From Chryseobacterium phosphatilyticum (lineage in GTDB: Bacteria > Bacteroidota > Bacteroidia > Flavobacteriales > Weeksellaceae): DNA of 64,000 nucleotides. The position numbers and the translations under genes were made by a program. How positions within the stretch are numbered: the stretch's first letter is position 1; each line of letters starts with the position of its first letter. Under the pieces are notes generated by a model. It did not search any database. It was not told the origin of the DNA and saw only the letters and a program-made list of their open reading frames with translations. Shown here piece after piece: positions 9,164-17,538 of this stretch. The DNA lies in assembly GCF_002899825.2 (NCBI RefSeq), contig NZ_PPED02000001.1:1178001-1242000 (forward strand), given 5' to 3'.

Positions 9164-9451
9164 CTAACATTGGATTGTTATCATCATAAAAGCTAAAAAT
9201 GCACCTAAAATAGCGGCTATACTTCCCAATATATTCAACCCCAGCATTACAGATCTATGGCTCAGGTTATTGAAAAAAGTTATTACTGCTGGAATCATAA
9301 AAATATTTGAAATCATTAACAGTATAGAAAAATTGAATCCTCCCTCAAAGGGAGCAAAACCTTTTTTAATGATATATAAATTCACTGATAGTATAATGAC
9401 ATTAAGAATAATGATACAAACAGCAAGTATATAGTTTGTTTTGGACCGCAC
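9164..9451 (-). CDS. Small three- or four-helix membrane protein of unknown function
   Basis: The 95 residues consist almost entirely of hydrophobic segments: roughly residues 7-28, 39-60 and 68-93. Short polar linkers contain KKGFAPFEGG and NNLSHRSV. I do not recognise the family. The gene stands alone, with over 100 bases of non-coding sequence on each side. Reading frame and composition look genuine, but expression is unproven. Confidence 0.55.
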   Translation of the reverse strand: MRSKTNYILAVCIIILNVIILSVNLYIIKKGFAPFEGGFNFSILLMISNIFMIPAVITFFNNLSHRSVMLGLNILGSIAAILGAFLAFMMITIQC

Positions 9452-9688
9452 GAAAATTGTGTAATTAAAAGCTAAAAATAATGAATAAATAAGTAAAACC
9501 AGAAATTTTTTATTTACATTTTATCTTGAAACAAAAGTATACAAAAGTTCAAAATTGGAAGCTTCCACTAAAAATTTAAATTGACTTCTAAAATTTCCAA
9601 ACTCGCATAGATCATACGGTTCTGCTTCGGTTCTTAGTAAGTTCCATATTCAGACCCGAGTCTAATGATGTAAATACAACAAGCTGTC

Positions 9689-9713
9689 CCATTTCTGAGG
9701 CAGCCTGTTTTTA
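9689..9713. terminator. Hairpin next to the double-glycine peptide gene
   Basis: GCTGTCCCA (9683-9691) pairs with TGAGGCAGC (9696-9704) with one mismatch and one wobble. The plus strand continues into five T residues, and the minus strand into a TTGTTGTATTT tract. It lies 20 bases past the stop of the minus-strand peptide gene and probably terminates it. Confidence 0.5.
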
Positions 9714-9733
9714 CGTTATTTTCATGAATCAGA

Positions 9734-9874
9734 TTAATCAATAAGTCCGCACGACGACCCCACAGGAATACATTTTTTCACAAATGAGCACCAGAAGTAT
9801 CCTGGCAGACACATTGGGATACCTCCCTGAACTGTTTTTAATTCTCGTTTTGAAAGTTTTCTTAGGTTTTTCAT
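9734..9874 (-). CDS. Bacteriocin-like short peptide with double-glycine leader
   Basis: The 46-residue peptide starts MKNLRKLSKRELKTVQGG, a leader with the L..L.(K/R).EL..V.GG pattern recognised by peptidase-containing ABC exporters. The predicted mature core begins after GG and contains four cysteines (residues 21-42), so it could carry two disulfides. Peptides of this form, annotated bacteriocin-like, are frequent in Chryseobacterium. The start at 9874 is chosen over an upstream in-frame ATG at 9949 because the leader begins there. No maturation or immunity gene is adjacent, so the exporter must be encoded elsewhere. Confidence 0.75.
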   Translation of the reverse strand: MKNLRKLSKRELKTVQGGIPMCLPGYFWCSFVKKCIPVGSSCGLID

Positions 9875-10087
9875 AATACTATTTTTTGATTTTTTCCTAC
9901 TCTGTATGCTTTTCGGATTACGCTTTAATTTGGTAAAACCAATATACATATTTTTCGCATAACAAAATATAACCTATTCATTTAATACAATTTATAACTT
10001 ATTTTTCTCTTTCGTATATACCTATATTCAATGTCACAATGCTTATCAAAGGTTTCATTACAACATAATCAACCGAACCTTATACAA

Positions 10088-10117
10088 TAAAAAAAGGCTA
10101 CTCTTCCGAATAGCCTT
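10088..10117 (-). terminator. Rho-independent terminator of the second GGDRD-family gene
   Basis: AGGCTACTC (10095-10103), TTCC loop, GAATAGCCT (10108-10116), with a minus-strand T-run at 10094-10089. It follows the stop codon at 10138 by about 20 bases. Confidence 0.85.
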
Positions 10118-10137
10118 TGACTTCTTTACATGTAATT

Positions 10138-10551
10138 TTATTGATAAATCACAACATCATCTTTCTTAATCTGGTAGCCGGTCTTTTTATAAGGAACTAA
10201 CATATAAGTTTCTTTAATATGGCTTCCGCTTTTCCAGATTTTACTTTTTCCTTCTCTGTCAAGGATAATACTTTTTGCATTTCCATCCGGAATGAAAATT
10301 TCGGCCCGTTTCATGTCTTTACTAAAAATAACGGCGGTCATTGTAGTATAACTTTTATCCGGGTTTACTTCCTTTAATTTGATTTTTTGATCAAAAACCC
10401 TCACACAATTATTTTTAATTTGTGAATAGGTATAACCTGCAGAGCCTTTGCAGCCATGAACATCCCTGTCCCCTCCCAGAACCGGAGCTGCCTGTTGCGC
10501 AAAAGTTAAAGAGCCAAGGAACATCGTGTAAAATAAAATTGTTTTTTTCAT
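10138..10551 (-). CDS. Secreted GGDRD-HGC-GSAGYTYS protein, paralog 2
   Basis: This 137-residue protein has a signal peptide ending FAQ. Then come a conserved block PVLGGDRDVHGCKGSAGYTYSQ with a Cys pair, a conserved KIKLKEV segment, and a C-terminal GYQIKKDDVVIYQ. It is a tandem paralog of the gene at 10743-11132, with near-identical start and end. A string of the form GSAGYxxxxxKxxC also occurs in secreted META/HslJ-type and lysozyme-inhibitor-like proteins, but I cannot assign a function. The start at 10551 is preferred over 10614 because the signal peptide begins there. Each paralog has its own near-identical terminator, so the duplicated unit included the terminator. Confidence 0.7.
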   Translation of the reverse strand: MKKTILFYTMFLGSLTFAQQAAPVLGGDRDVHGCKGSAGYTYSQIKNNCVRVFDQKIKLKEVNPDKSYTTMTAVIFSKDMKRAEIFIPDGNAKSIILDREGKSKIWKSGSHIKETYMLVPYKKTGYQIKKDDVVIYQ

Positions 10552-10693
10552 ATTTAAATTATTAAGGTTTTTGGTTTGGTAAAAGTATTTCGGAAATAAA
10601 GATATTAATTTCATTCTTAGTTACAAAAACCTTTATTACTGAATCAGTTATCATAATTGATTCCGTTTTTACCCTCTGCAATGTTCCACTATA

Positions 10694-10720
10694 TAAAAAG
10701 GCCACTCTTCCGAGTGGCCC
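10694..10720 (-). terminator. Rho-independent terminator of the first GGDRD-family gene
   Basis: GGCCACTC (10700-10707) pairs perfectly with GAGTGGCC (10712-10719) across a TTCC loop and leads into a T-run on the minus strand. The loop and most of the stem match the terminator at 10088-10117, as expected for a duplicated unit. Confidence 0.9.
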
Positions 10721-10742
10721 TTGATTTTTTGAAAAATTGATC

Positions 10743-11132
10743 TTATTGATAAATTACTACATTATCTTTTTTAAGCTGATATCCGCTTTTTTTAAAAGGA
10801 ACCAATGTGTAACCATCTTTTTTCCAGGCTTTCGCTTTCCCTGCTCTGGTTAGAATTAAGCTTCCTTTTTCAACATCTTTCACAAAAACTTCGGCTTTTT
10901 TCTTGTCTTTACTGAAAATAACGGCAGCCATATAGTCTCCATTAGTAGCAACTTCTTTTAACTTAATTTTTTGTTCAAAAGTTCTTACACAGTCATTTTT
11001 GATCTGCGAATACGTATACCCCGCTGAACCAATACACCCATGTGCATCTCTGTCGCCACCTAATACCGGTGTTTTTTGGGCAAATACTAAAGTTCCAAGG
11101 AACATTGCGCTAAGTAAAATTGTTTTTTTCAT
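10743..11132 (-). CDS. Secreted GGDRD-HGC-GSAGYTYS protein, paralog 1
   Basis: The 129-residue protein has a signal peptide (MKKTILLSAMFLGTLVFAQ). The block GGDRDAHGCIGSAGYTYSQ carries one Cys and a second Cys follows in NDCVR. A short beta-rich domain ends in GYQLKKDNVVIYQ. The two cysteines are shared with the downstream paralog and probably form a disulfide in the periplasm. The function is unknown. The gene pair sits between the bacteriocin-like peptide and the glucan utilization locus, transcribed in the same direction as both but separated by terminators. Confidence 0.7.
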   Translation of the reverse strand: MKKTILLSAMFLGTLVFAQKTPVLGGDRDAHGCIGSAGYTYSQIKNDCVRTFEQKIKLKEVATNGDYMAAVIFSKDKKKAEVFVKDVEKGSLILTRAGKAKAWKKDGYTLVPFKKSGYQLKKDNVVIYQ

Positions 11133-11228
11133 GTTGTTTTGTATTATTTTGATAACTGCTTATCTATTAATAAAAATCATGCCAAAAAAACATAAGACAC
11201 ATTTCCGTGAATAAATATCCTCCGTATT

Positions 11229-13556
11229 TTACTTTGTCCAGTTGATTTTTGAGTGCTTTACTTCATCAGAATTAGTACCAATCATTAGATCAAATTCACC
11301 TGATTCCCAGTCATATTTCAAATCTCCGTTATAGAATTTCAGGTTTTCAGGAGTGATATCAAAACTTACTTTTTTGGATTCTCCTTTTTTCAAAAATATT
11401 TTTTGGAAGCCTTTCAATTCTTTTACCGGTCTGGTAATCGTTCCTACCATATCTCTGATATACAACTGCACCACCTCAGCACCATCATAGTTGCCATTAT
11501 TGGTAACCGTTACTGATGCCTGGATCGTTTGATTTCCCTTTGGATTAGCATTCGAAACCGTCATATCAGAATAATTGAATTTTGTATAACTCAATCCATA
11601 TCCGAAAGGGTATAGTGGTGTGTTACATTCATCCATATAATTGGAGCGGAATCTCTGGTATTCGCATTTTTCTACCAATTTCTGATCTAAAGGGCGACCG
11701 GTATTTTTAGCATTATAATAAATCGGAACCTGTCCAAGGCTTCTTGGGAAAGTCATCGGAAGTTTTCCTGAAGGATTTACTTTTCCAAAAAGAACATCTG
11801 CCATCGCATTTCCTGCTTCAGAACCAGGGAACCAAGCATTCAGAATTGCATCAGGAGTATCTTTTACATTCGTTAATGCTAGGGGACGACCTGTGAAAAG
11901 TATCATCGCTATTGGTTTTCCTGTCTTTTTCAACTCATTTAACAGATCAACCTGAGACTGAGGAATTGTAATTTCACTTCTTGAAGAAGACTCCCCGCTC
12001 ATTTCGGCAGATTCACCGATAGCCAATACAATAACATCTGCTTTATTGGCAGCATCAACAGCTTCTTTTAATAATTCTTCTTTTGAACGATTATCCCTGT
12101 CCGTTTTTTTACCGTGAGCCGCATAAATTTCTTCCAGTTTTGCGTCGTAATCAATATTGGCACCTTTAGCAGAAAGGAATTTAACCTCTTTTCCGTAATT
12201 AGCCTGAAGCCCCTGCATCAAATTAACAGAAATGGCATGTTTGGTCGCTACGCTCCACGTACCGGCCATATTCATTGAGTTATTCACCAATGGTCCAATC
12301 ACAGCAACAGTTCCTGACTTTTTCAAAGGCAATACCTGGTTTTCATTTTTCATTAAAACCATAGATTGTGCTGCAATATTTCTGGCTATTGTACGGTTTT
12401 CCATATTGTAAACCTCTTTAGCCGCCAATTTTGCATCTCCGTGCTTGTAAGGATTATCAAATAAGCCCAAATCATATTTTGCCTCAAGAATTCTTCTCGC
12501 AGCCGTATCAATTTCAGCTTGTGTAACTTTTCCTTCTGATAAAGATTTTTTGAGAGTTGTTAAAAAGCCTTCACCTACCATATCCATATCGATACCTGCT
12601 TTTAAAGCCAATGCAGATACCTGTTGAATATCTCCCATTCCGTGATCAACCATTTCATTGATCCCTGTGTAATCGGTTACAACAAATCCTTTGAATTTCC
12701 ACTGATTTCTCAATACTTCGGTCTGAAGCCACCTGTTTCCGGTAGCCGGGACTCCGTCTACTTCATTAAAAGAAGCCATAACAGAGGCTACTCCTGCATC
12801 CACTGCGGCTTTATAGGGTGGAAAATATTCATTGAACATTCTTACGTGGCTCATATCCACTGTATTATAATCTTTTCCTGACTCCCCTGCTCCATATAAA
12901 GCAAAGTGCTTTACACAAGCTAATATATTTGTCCCGTTGGCTAAATCTTTACCCTGGTAACCATACACCATATTTTTAGAAATTTCACTTCCCAGATACG
13001 GGTCTTCACCTGAACCTTCGGAAACCCTTCCCCATCTTGGTTCACGGGAAATGTCCACCATCGGAGAGAAGGTCCAGTTGATTCCATCTGAAGCAGCCTC
13101 TCTGGCAGCCACTCTGGCTGATTGCTGAACTAAATTCATATCCCATGAAGCAGCTAATCCTAATGGAATAGGAAAAGTTGTTTCATATCCATGAATGACA
13201 TCCATTCCAAAAATCATCGGAATTTTGAGACGGCTTTTTTCAACAGCTACTTTCTGAACGGCTTTGATTTTGTCTGCTCCTTTTATATTGAACAATCCAC
13301 CAACCAATCCCTGCTCTACTTTCTTTCCAATATCTGAGCTCTGAGCCATTCCTGTCGTAAAATCTCCGGAAGTCGGCAAATTGAGCTGGCCAATCTTCTC
13401 GTCCAGGGTCATTTTAGATAAAAGATTATCTACAAAAGCTTTCTTTTTTGCCTGATATTGGGCTGTCTGATAAGACTGTACGGGTTTATCTACCATTTCC
13501 TGTGCCGAAAATACCGGGGACAGGGCTAAGGCAGCAAGTACGATTAGTTTTTTCAT
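11229..13556 (-). CDS. bglX: Periplasmic GH3 beta-glucosidase
   Basis: The 775-residue GH3 enzyme has a signal peptide ending SAQ and an N-terminal TIM-barrel with KMTLDEKIGQ and FGMDVIHGYETTFPIP. HFALYGAGESGKDYN gives the conserved KH dipeptide and its substrate loop, and the nucleophile Asp lies in GFVVTDYTG near residue 293. An alpha/beta sandwich contains GESAEMSGESSSRSEI. A C-terminal fibronectin-like domain begins near residue 660. It is the last gene of the susC-susD-GH144-esterase-GH3 locus. In Bacteroides thetaiotaomicron a GH3 next to a GH144 hydrolyses sophoro-oligosaccharides, so the likely product is glucose from beta-1,2-linked oligomers. Confidence 0.92.
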   Translation of the reverse strand: MKKLIVLAALALSPVFSAQEMVDKPVQSYQTAQYQAKKKAFVDNLLSKMTLDEKIGQLNLPTSGDFTTGMAQSSDIGKKVEQGLVGGLFNIKGADKIKAVQKVAVEKSRLKIPMIFGMDVIHGYETTFPIPLGLAASWDMNLVQQSARVAAREAASDGINWTFSPMVDISREPRWGRVSEGSGEDPYLGSEISKNMVYGYQGKDLANGTNILACVKHFALYGAGESGKDYNTVDMSHVRMFNEYFPPYKAAVDAGVASVMASFNEVDGVPATGNRWLQTEVLRNQWKFKGFVVTDYTGINEMVDHGMGDIQQVSALALKAGIDMDMVGEGFLTTLKKSLSEGKVTQAEIDTAARRILEAKYDLGLFDNPYKHGDAKLAAKEVYNMENRTIARNIAAQSMVLMKNENQVLPLKKSGTVAVIGPLVNNSMNMAGTWSVATKHAISVNLMQGLQANYGKEVKFLSAKGANIDYDAKLEEIYAAHGKKTDRDNRSKEELLKEAVDAANKADVIVLAIGESAEMSGESSSRSEITIPQSQVDLLNELKKTGKPIAMILFTGRPLALTNVKDTPDAILNAWFPGSEAGNAMADVLFGKVNPSGKLPMTFPRSLGQVPIYYNAKNTGRPLDQKLVEKCEYQRFRSNYMDECNTPLYPFGYGLSYTKFNYSDMTVSNANPKGNQTIQASVTVTNNGNYDGAEVVQLYIRDMVGTITRPVKELKGFQKIFLKKGESKKVSFDITPENLKFYNGDLKYDWESGEFDLMIGTNSDEVKHSKINWTK

Positions 13557-13635
13557 AAATCTAACTTCTTATTGTTCTATTTTGATTAACGCGATGGCGT
13601 TATTTTTCTCTAATGATGATCTAATTGACCCGTTT

Positions 13636-13697
13636 ATTATTGTCTCTAAAAAAGACAATAATCAAAAATAGGAAAATTATTCTATATTTATTAACAA
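13636..13697 (-). promoter_or_regulatory. Candidate bglX promoter with a 10-bp inverted repeat in the leader
   Basis: On the minus strand a TTG (13697-13695) is followed after 24 bases by TATTTTTG (13670-13663), the Bacteroidota -33/-7 pattern with a slightly long spacer. Directly downstream lies a perfect inverted repeat, ATTATTGTCT / AGACAATAAT (13636-13645 and 13653-13662), separated by 7 bases. It could be an operator or a leader hairpin. This would allow bglX to be transcribed apart from the susCD promoter. Confidence 0.5.
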
Positions 13698-13781
13698 TTC
13701 AGAGGGTTGATTTTCTAAATTGTCGGTTAATTAATTCCGGAAGCATGCCACGATTACCCATAATCTTCTGTGTTTCCATGG

Positions 13782-14483
13782 TTATTTCTTCTTCGAAAGC
13801 ATCCAATCATACAGCTTAGGATCCGAATAGGCGGAGTCCCATGAATTATGATTATCATTCGGGAAGATAGTTAATTCAGCGGAAGGATTAACCGGATGAA
13901 GCTTTTGATAAAACTTAAAAGCATTTTCCGGCAGGACGATATCATCCATTCCACCGTGATACATTTTTATATTCAGATTTTTATATTGCTGGATATTAGC
14001 GGTCATCACCTGATCGGTGGGTGCACATACGGAAGCTACTGCGGCAAACATTTCCGGATGTTCCATCGCTAATTTTAAAGTACCCCAAGCTCCCATGGAT
14101 AATCCTGTCAGATAAATTCTGGAGGCATCTATTTTATATTTTTTCTGAATTTCTTTTATTAAATTGTAAACAGTAACGGTATCCCACCATGTATCTGCGG
14201 GACATTGCGGTGCAAGAATAGCTACCGGTTCTTTAATCAAATTTTTATACGTAAAAGGGCTGTGCACTTTTACCATCTCCAGATTATTTCCTCTTTCACC
14301 TGAGCCATGCAAAAACACGATCAAAGGAACATTCCCTTTGGTTTTTTGAGGATAATCCAGAATGTAGGACATTTTTTCAGTCCTTTTAATTTCTTTATTG
14401 AGCTCAGCTTTTATTTCCTGACCATTCAATTGTAATGAAATTGACAGAAGTAAAAACGGAATATACTTTAATTTGAATTTCAT
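13782..14483 (-). CDS. Secreted alpha/beta-hydrolase (prolyl-oligopeptidase-like esterase)
   Basis: This 233-residue protein has an N-terminal signal peptide (residues 1-22). It then shows the oxyanion-type HGSGERGNN near residue 60 and the nucleophile elbow GLSMGAWG near residue 128. MYHGGMDDIVLP near 195 probably holds the catalytic Asp, and DNHNSWDSAY near 214 the His. This is the layout of phospholipase/carboxylesterase and feruloyl-esterase-like enzymes encoded inside polysaccharide loci. Located between the GH144 and GH3 genes, it may remove ester substituents from the glucan (for example succinyl groups). That is inference from context. Confidence 0.8.
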   Translation of the reverse strand: MKFKLKYIPFLLLSISLQLNGQEIKAELNKEIKRTEKMSYILDYPQKTKGNVPLIVFLHGSGERGNNLEMVKVHSPFTYKNLIKEPVAILAPQCPADTWWDTVTVYNLIKEIQKKYKIDASRIYLTGLSMGAWGTLKLAMEHPEMFAAVASVCAPTDQVMTANIQQYKNLNIKMYHGGMDDIVLPENAFKFYQKLHPVNPSAELTIFPNDNHNSWDSAYSDPKLYDWMLSKKK

Positions 14484-14595
14484 ACTGTATTAAGGTTTTG
14501 GCTAAAGCCATCGAATATTTATAAATTTATTTAAACGGGGTTAAAGACCATTTCTAATGATCTGTCTTCAAGTTTGTATAGCTCATTCAAACCAG

Positions 14596-15987
14596 TTATT
14601 TGATACCGTATTTAGAGGATTGGAAACTTAATTTTTTCAACCCTTGCTGAATTTCCGGAGCATTCATAAACAATTTCCAAAGGAATCCGGTTCTATAATT
14701 TTCAATCATCGGAGCTATGGTACCCTGATCGATGGCCAGATATCTTGGAGTAAACCAATTGTTGTAATTGATAGAAGTAGCATCATAAGGTCCTGCAGAG
14801 CCTATAAATTCAGGTTTCCGGGTATAGATAAACCGTAAAAAATCCATGGATTCTTTAGGAGTATACGGAAAACTGCTCAAAGCAGCAGTAGGGGTTATTA
14901 CTCCATGATCATTAGTTGGCATATGAGCCGTATATCCTGTAGAGCCATCATTATTTCTGGTATATCCGGCAGTCAGTCCCCAATAGTTTTTACCGTATCC
15001 TTTCCATTGTTTTGGATTTTCAATACAATATTTATAATCGATGAGGGCTTGATTTTTATTGACCTCAAAATAATTTTTGACCAATTTATCAGATAAACCG
15101 GTAGGGTCAAGGCCAATGTACGAATATTGCCCCCAGAATAAGGGACCTCCATATTCTTCAGCATAATTATGTTTTACATATAATGGTAATCCGTATTTTG
15201 TTTTGTCTGTAAGATAAGTGCCGTTTCTTGTCCATCCTTTATAATAGGTTTCAGCATCAATAGGATATGTAGGGGAAGAAGCAGCTAAAATATAGGTGAT
15301 CAGACATTCATTGTATCCTTCAAGAGGAAAGTTCATTTCCCATTGATATTCCGGAGACCAATGCCAGTATAATACTTTTTCACCTCCTTTGGTATACCCG
15401 TTCCATTGTATTTGTTTCCATAGCATATCACATTTACTGGCCAATACCTTCTCGTCCGGACTCCCGTCTTTAAAATATTCACGGACCATCAGAATTCCTG
15501 AGGCAAGAAATGCGGTTTCTACAAGATCACCTCCATTATCTTTTTTACCAAAAGGAACTGTTTTGCCGGTTTCACCATTAATCCAGTGTGACCAGGCTCC
15601 CTTGTAACGGTCTGCCTTTGCCAGAAAGCTCATCATATGAGAAAGCCTTCTCACAGCTTCTTCTCTTGAAATAAACCCTCTGTCTATTCCTACCAGAATT
15701 GTTGCCAGGCCGAATCCTGAACCTCCCGTCGTGATTACATGTTTGTCATTATCGGGGTAAACACCATCTTCATGATACCGTTCTCTTCCCATGAAAGAGT
15801 TGGGTTCTGCATAATCCCAGAAATATTTTAAAGCATCTCTCTGTACTTTATCCATTAATTGTTCGTCGGTGATAGAATTCTTAATGGTTTTATTTTGAAC
15901 TGTTTTCTGATTGGCAAGTGGGTTGTTTTTACAGGAGTAAGTAAAAAACAAAGAAGCAACGGCCATTGAAAATACAATCTTTTTCAT
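14596..15987 (-). CDS. GH144-type endo-beta-1,2-glucanase lipoprotein (glycoamylase family)
   Basis: The 463-residue protein has a lipobox-like leader (FFTYSCKNN, Cys at about residue 19), then a domain of the PF10091 glycoamylase type. Landmarks are DALKYFWDYAEPNS, TGGSGFGLATILVGIDRG, GGDLVETAFLASG, NECLITYILAASSP and the C-terminal ATSINYNNWFTPRYLAIDQGT. Characterised bacterial members of this (alpha/alpha)6 family are GH144 endo-beta-1,2-glucanases. It lies directly downstream of susCD and upstream of a GH3 enzyme, the arrangement of the known beta-1,2-glucan locus of Bacteroides. It is probably surface- or periplasm-anchored and produces sophoro-oligosaccharides. Confidence 0.85.
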   Translation of the reverse strand: MKKIVFSMAVASLFFTYSCKNNPLANQKTVQNKTIKNSITDEQLMDKVQRDALKYFWDYAEPNSFMGRERYHEDGVYPDNDKHVITTGGSGFGLATILVGIDRGFISREEAVRRLSHMMSFLAKADRYKGAWSHWINGETGKTVPFGKKDNGGDLVETAFLASGILMVREYFKDGSPDEKVLASKCDMLWKQIQWNGYTKGGEKVLYWHWSPEYQWEMNFPLEGYNECLITYILAASSPTYPIDAETYYKGWTRNGTYLTDKTKYGLPLYVKHNYAEEYGGPLFWGQYSYIGLDPTGLSDKLVKNYFEVNKNQALIDYKYCIENPKQWKGYGKNYWGLTAGYTRNNDGSTGYTAHMPTNDHGVITPTAALSSFPYTPKESMDFLRFIYTRKPEFIGSAGPYDATSINYNNWFTPRYLAIDQGTIAPMIENYRTGFLWKLFMNAPEIQQGLKKLSFQSSKYGIK

Positions 15988-16017
15988 GAGTAGTATGAGA
16001 TATTGGGTTATAAAATC

Positions 16018-16041
16018 AGAGGAGAATTTTCACTCTCCTCT
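16018..16041 (-). terminator. Intercistronic hairpin between susD and GH144
   Basis: AGAGGAGA (16018-16025) pairs perfectly with TCTCCTCT (16034-16041) over an 8-base loop, followed on the minus strand by GATTTTAT. It lies 16 bases past the susD stop. It probably acts as a partial terminator or mRNA-stabilising hairpin so that susCD is expressed above the enzyme genes. Confidence 0.65.
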
Positions 16042-16057
16042 AAACTTATGAAATTTT

Positions 16058-17533
16058 TTAATAATTAGGGTTTTGCTGAGATAATCCTCCGGCTTCCATA
16101 ATAAATTCGTAAGGAAGCGGGAATAATTCATGCTTTCCAACTATGAAATTCTTACCGCCATCTGCTGCCATGGCATCTTTCGCCTGCCCCGTTCTTACAA
16201 GATCAAACCACCTGTCATGTTCAAAAGCCAGCTCCAATCTTCTTTCTTTCCAGATTGCCGTTCTTACGTCTGCCTGAGAGACTGCCGTAGTAACAGCAAT
16301 TTTGGCTCTCTCTCTTACTTTATTCAATAACGGAATCGCAACACTTGTCTGTCCTAATTCGTTAAGAGCTTCAGCTTTGATTAATAAAACCTCAGCATAT
16401 CTCAGATAGCGAATGTTTGTATCTGTATTTTCCTTATCATAAAATGCCGACGAATAGGCTTTATAATTGTAATATTTATTTTCTACTGTATTAGGAATAT
16501 ACCTTCCATCGTACAGGGTCATATCTCTGTGAATGATCGTTGCATCTCTTCTTTCGGTATCCCCTTCTGCGGTATAAGCATCATAAAGCCCTTGTGTAGG
16601 TGTTGCAAAACCCCAGCCCCATCCTCCGGAGCCACGTACTCCCTGTACCTGACTATACTGTTTGATAGCTCTACCGGCATCGCTCCCTGATCCTTGAATT
16701 TCAAAGATAGATTCTGCATTATTTTCACCGGAAACTTTATAAATATCAATAAAGTTAGGTGTCAGAGAATAGCCTGTAACCAAATCACATTGATCTGAAG
16801 CTAATTGCCATTTTTTCTGATAAAGATAAACTTTTGCTAAAAGAGCATGAGCTGCTCCTACAGACGCTCTTCCTACATCACTGCCTCCATAGGCTGATTT
16901 GTTGGGCAATGCCTCAATAGCATCTTTCAGATCTTTTTCAATAAAAGCATATATTTCTTCTTTTGAAACTCTTGTAAGCTGCATCTTTTTATCATCATCA
17001 TTTCCTAAACTAGGAACATGATCTACCAAAGGAACGCCTCCAAAAGATCTTACCAGAGTAAAGTACATGAATGCCCTAAGGAATTTGGCTTCTCCCATTA
17101 GTCTTGTACGCAATTCAGGAGTTGCTTTATCTAATTGGGGAATATACTTTAATGCCTGATTAGCCCTGTTGATCCCTTGATAGTTTGAAGTGAAAAGCTC
17201 TTTAAAGGAAGGAGTAGTTGATGTAATATTCAGAGCATCCAAAAGATTTTTATCGGATCCGTTATCTCCATCTGTAGACCCTTTATCTGCATCATCTGAA
17301 ATGATAGAGGTTACTCCTATCCAGGCAAAGGTGCTCATATCCCAATCTAGAAATTTAGCATAGATAGAATTTACAAAATACGTAGCACCGTCATTGTTAT
17401 TGAATTTTTCAAGGTCATCAATCGTCATCGACTCTGAAGGTTTTACATCAACAAAGTCATCACTACAGCTCTGCACAGCAGTTACTGTTCCTAATAACAT
17501 TAAAGAGATTAATAGTATCTTATTTCTTTTCAT
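16058..17533 (-). CDS. SusD/RagB-family glycan-binding lipoprotein
   Basis: The 491-residue protein has a lipoprotein leader (VQSCSDDFVDVKP, Cys near residue 23). It carries the SusD/RagB signatures: GINRANQALKYIP near residue 120, GEAKFLRAFMYFTLVRSFGGVPLV near 147, HALLAKVYLYQKKW near 222, and the C-terminal RYAEVLLIKAEALNELG and ERRLELAFEHDRWFDLVRTG. It caps the SusC barrel on the cell surface and binds the glycan for import. It starts 5 bases after the susC stop codon, so the two are translationally coupled. The ligand is inferred to be beta-1,2-glucan from the neighbouring GH144 and GH3 genes. Confidence 0.95.
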   Translation of the reverse strand: MKRNKILLISLMLLGTVTAVQSCSDDFVDVKPSESMTIDDLEKFNNNDGATYFVNSIYAKFLDWDMSTFAWIGVTSIISDDADKGSTDGDNGSDKNLLDALNITSTTPSFKELFTSNYQGINRANQALKYIPQLDKATPELRTRLMGEAKFLRAFMYFTLVRSFGGVPLVDHVPSLGNDDDKKMQLTRVSKEEIYAFIEKDLKDAIEALPNKSAYGGSDVGRASVGAAHALLAKVYLYQKKWQLASDQCDLVTGYSLTPNFIDIYKVSGENNAESIFEIQGSGSDAGRAIKQYSQVQGVRGSGGWGWGFATPTQGLYDAYTAEGDTERRDATIIHRDMTLYDGRYIPNTVENKYYNYKAYSSAFYDKENTDTNIRYLRYAEVLLIKAEALNELGQTSVAIPLLNKVRERAKIAVTTAVSQADVRTAIWKERRLELAFEHDRWFDLVRTGQAKDAMAADGGKNFIVGKHELFPLPYEFIMEAGGLSQQNPNY

Positions 17534-17538
17534 TTTTT

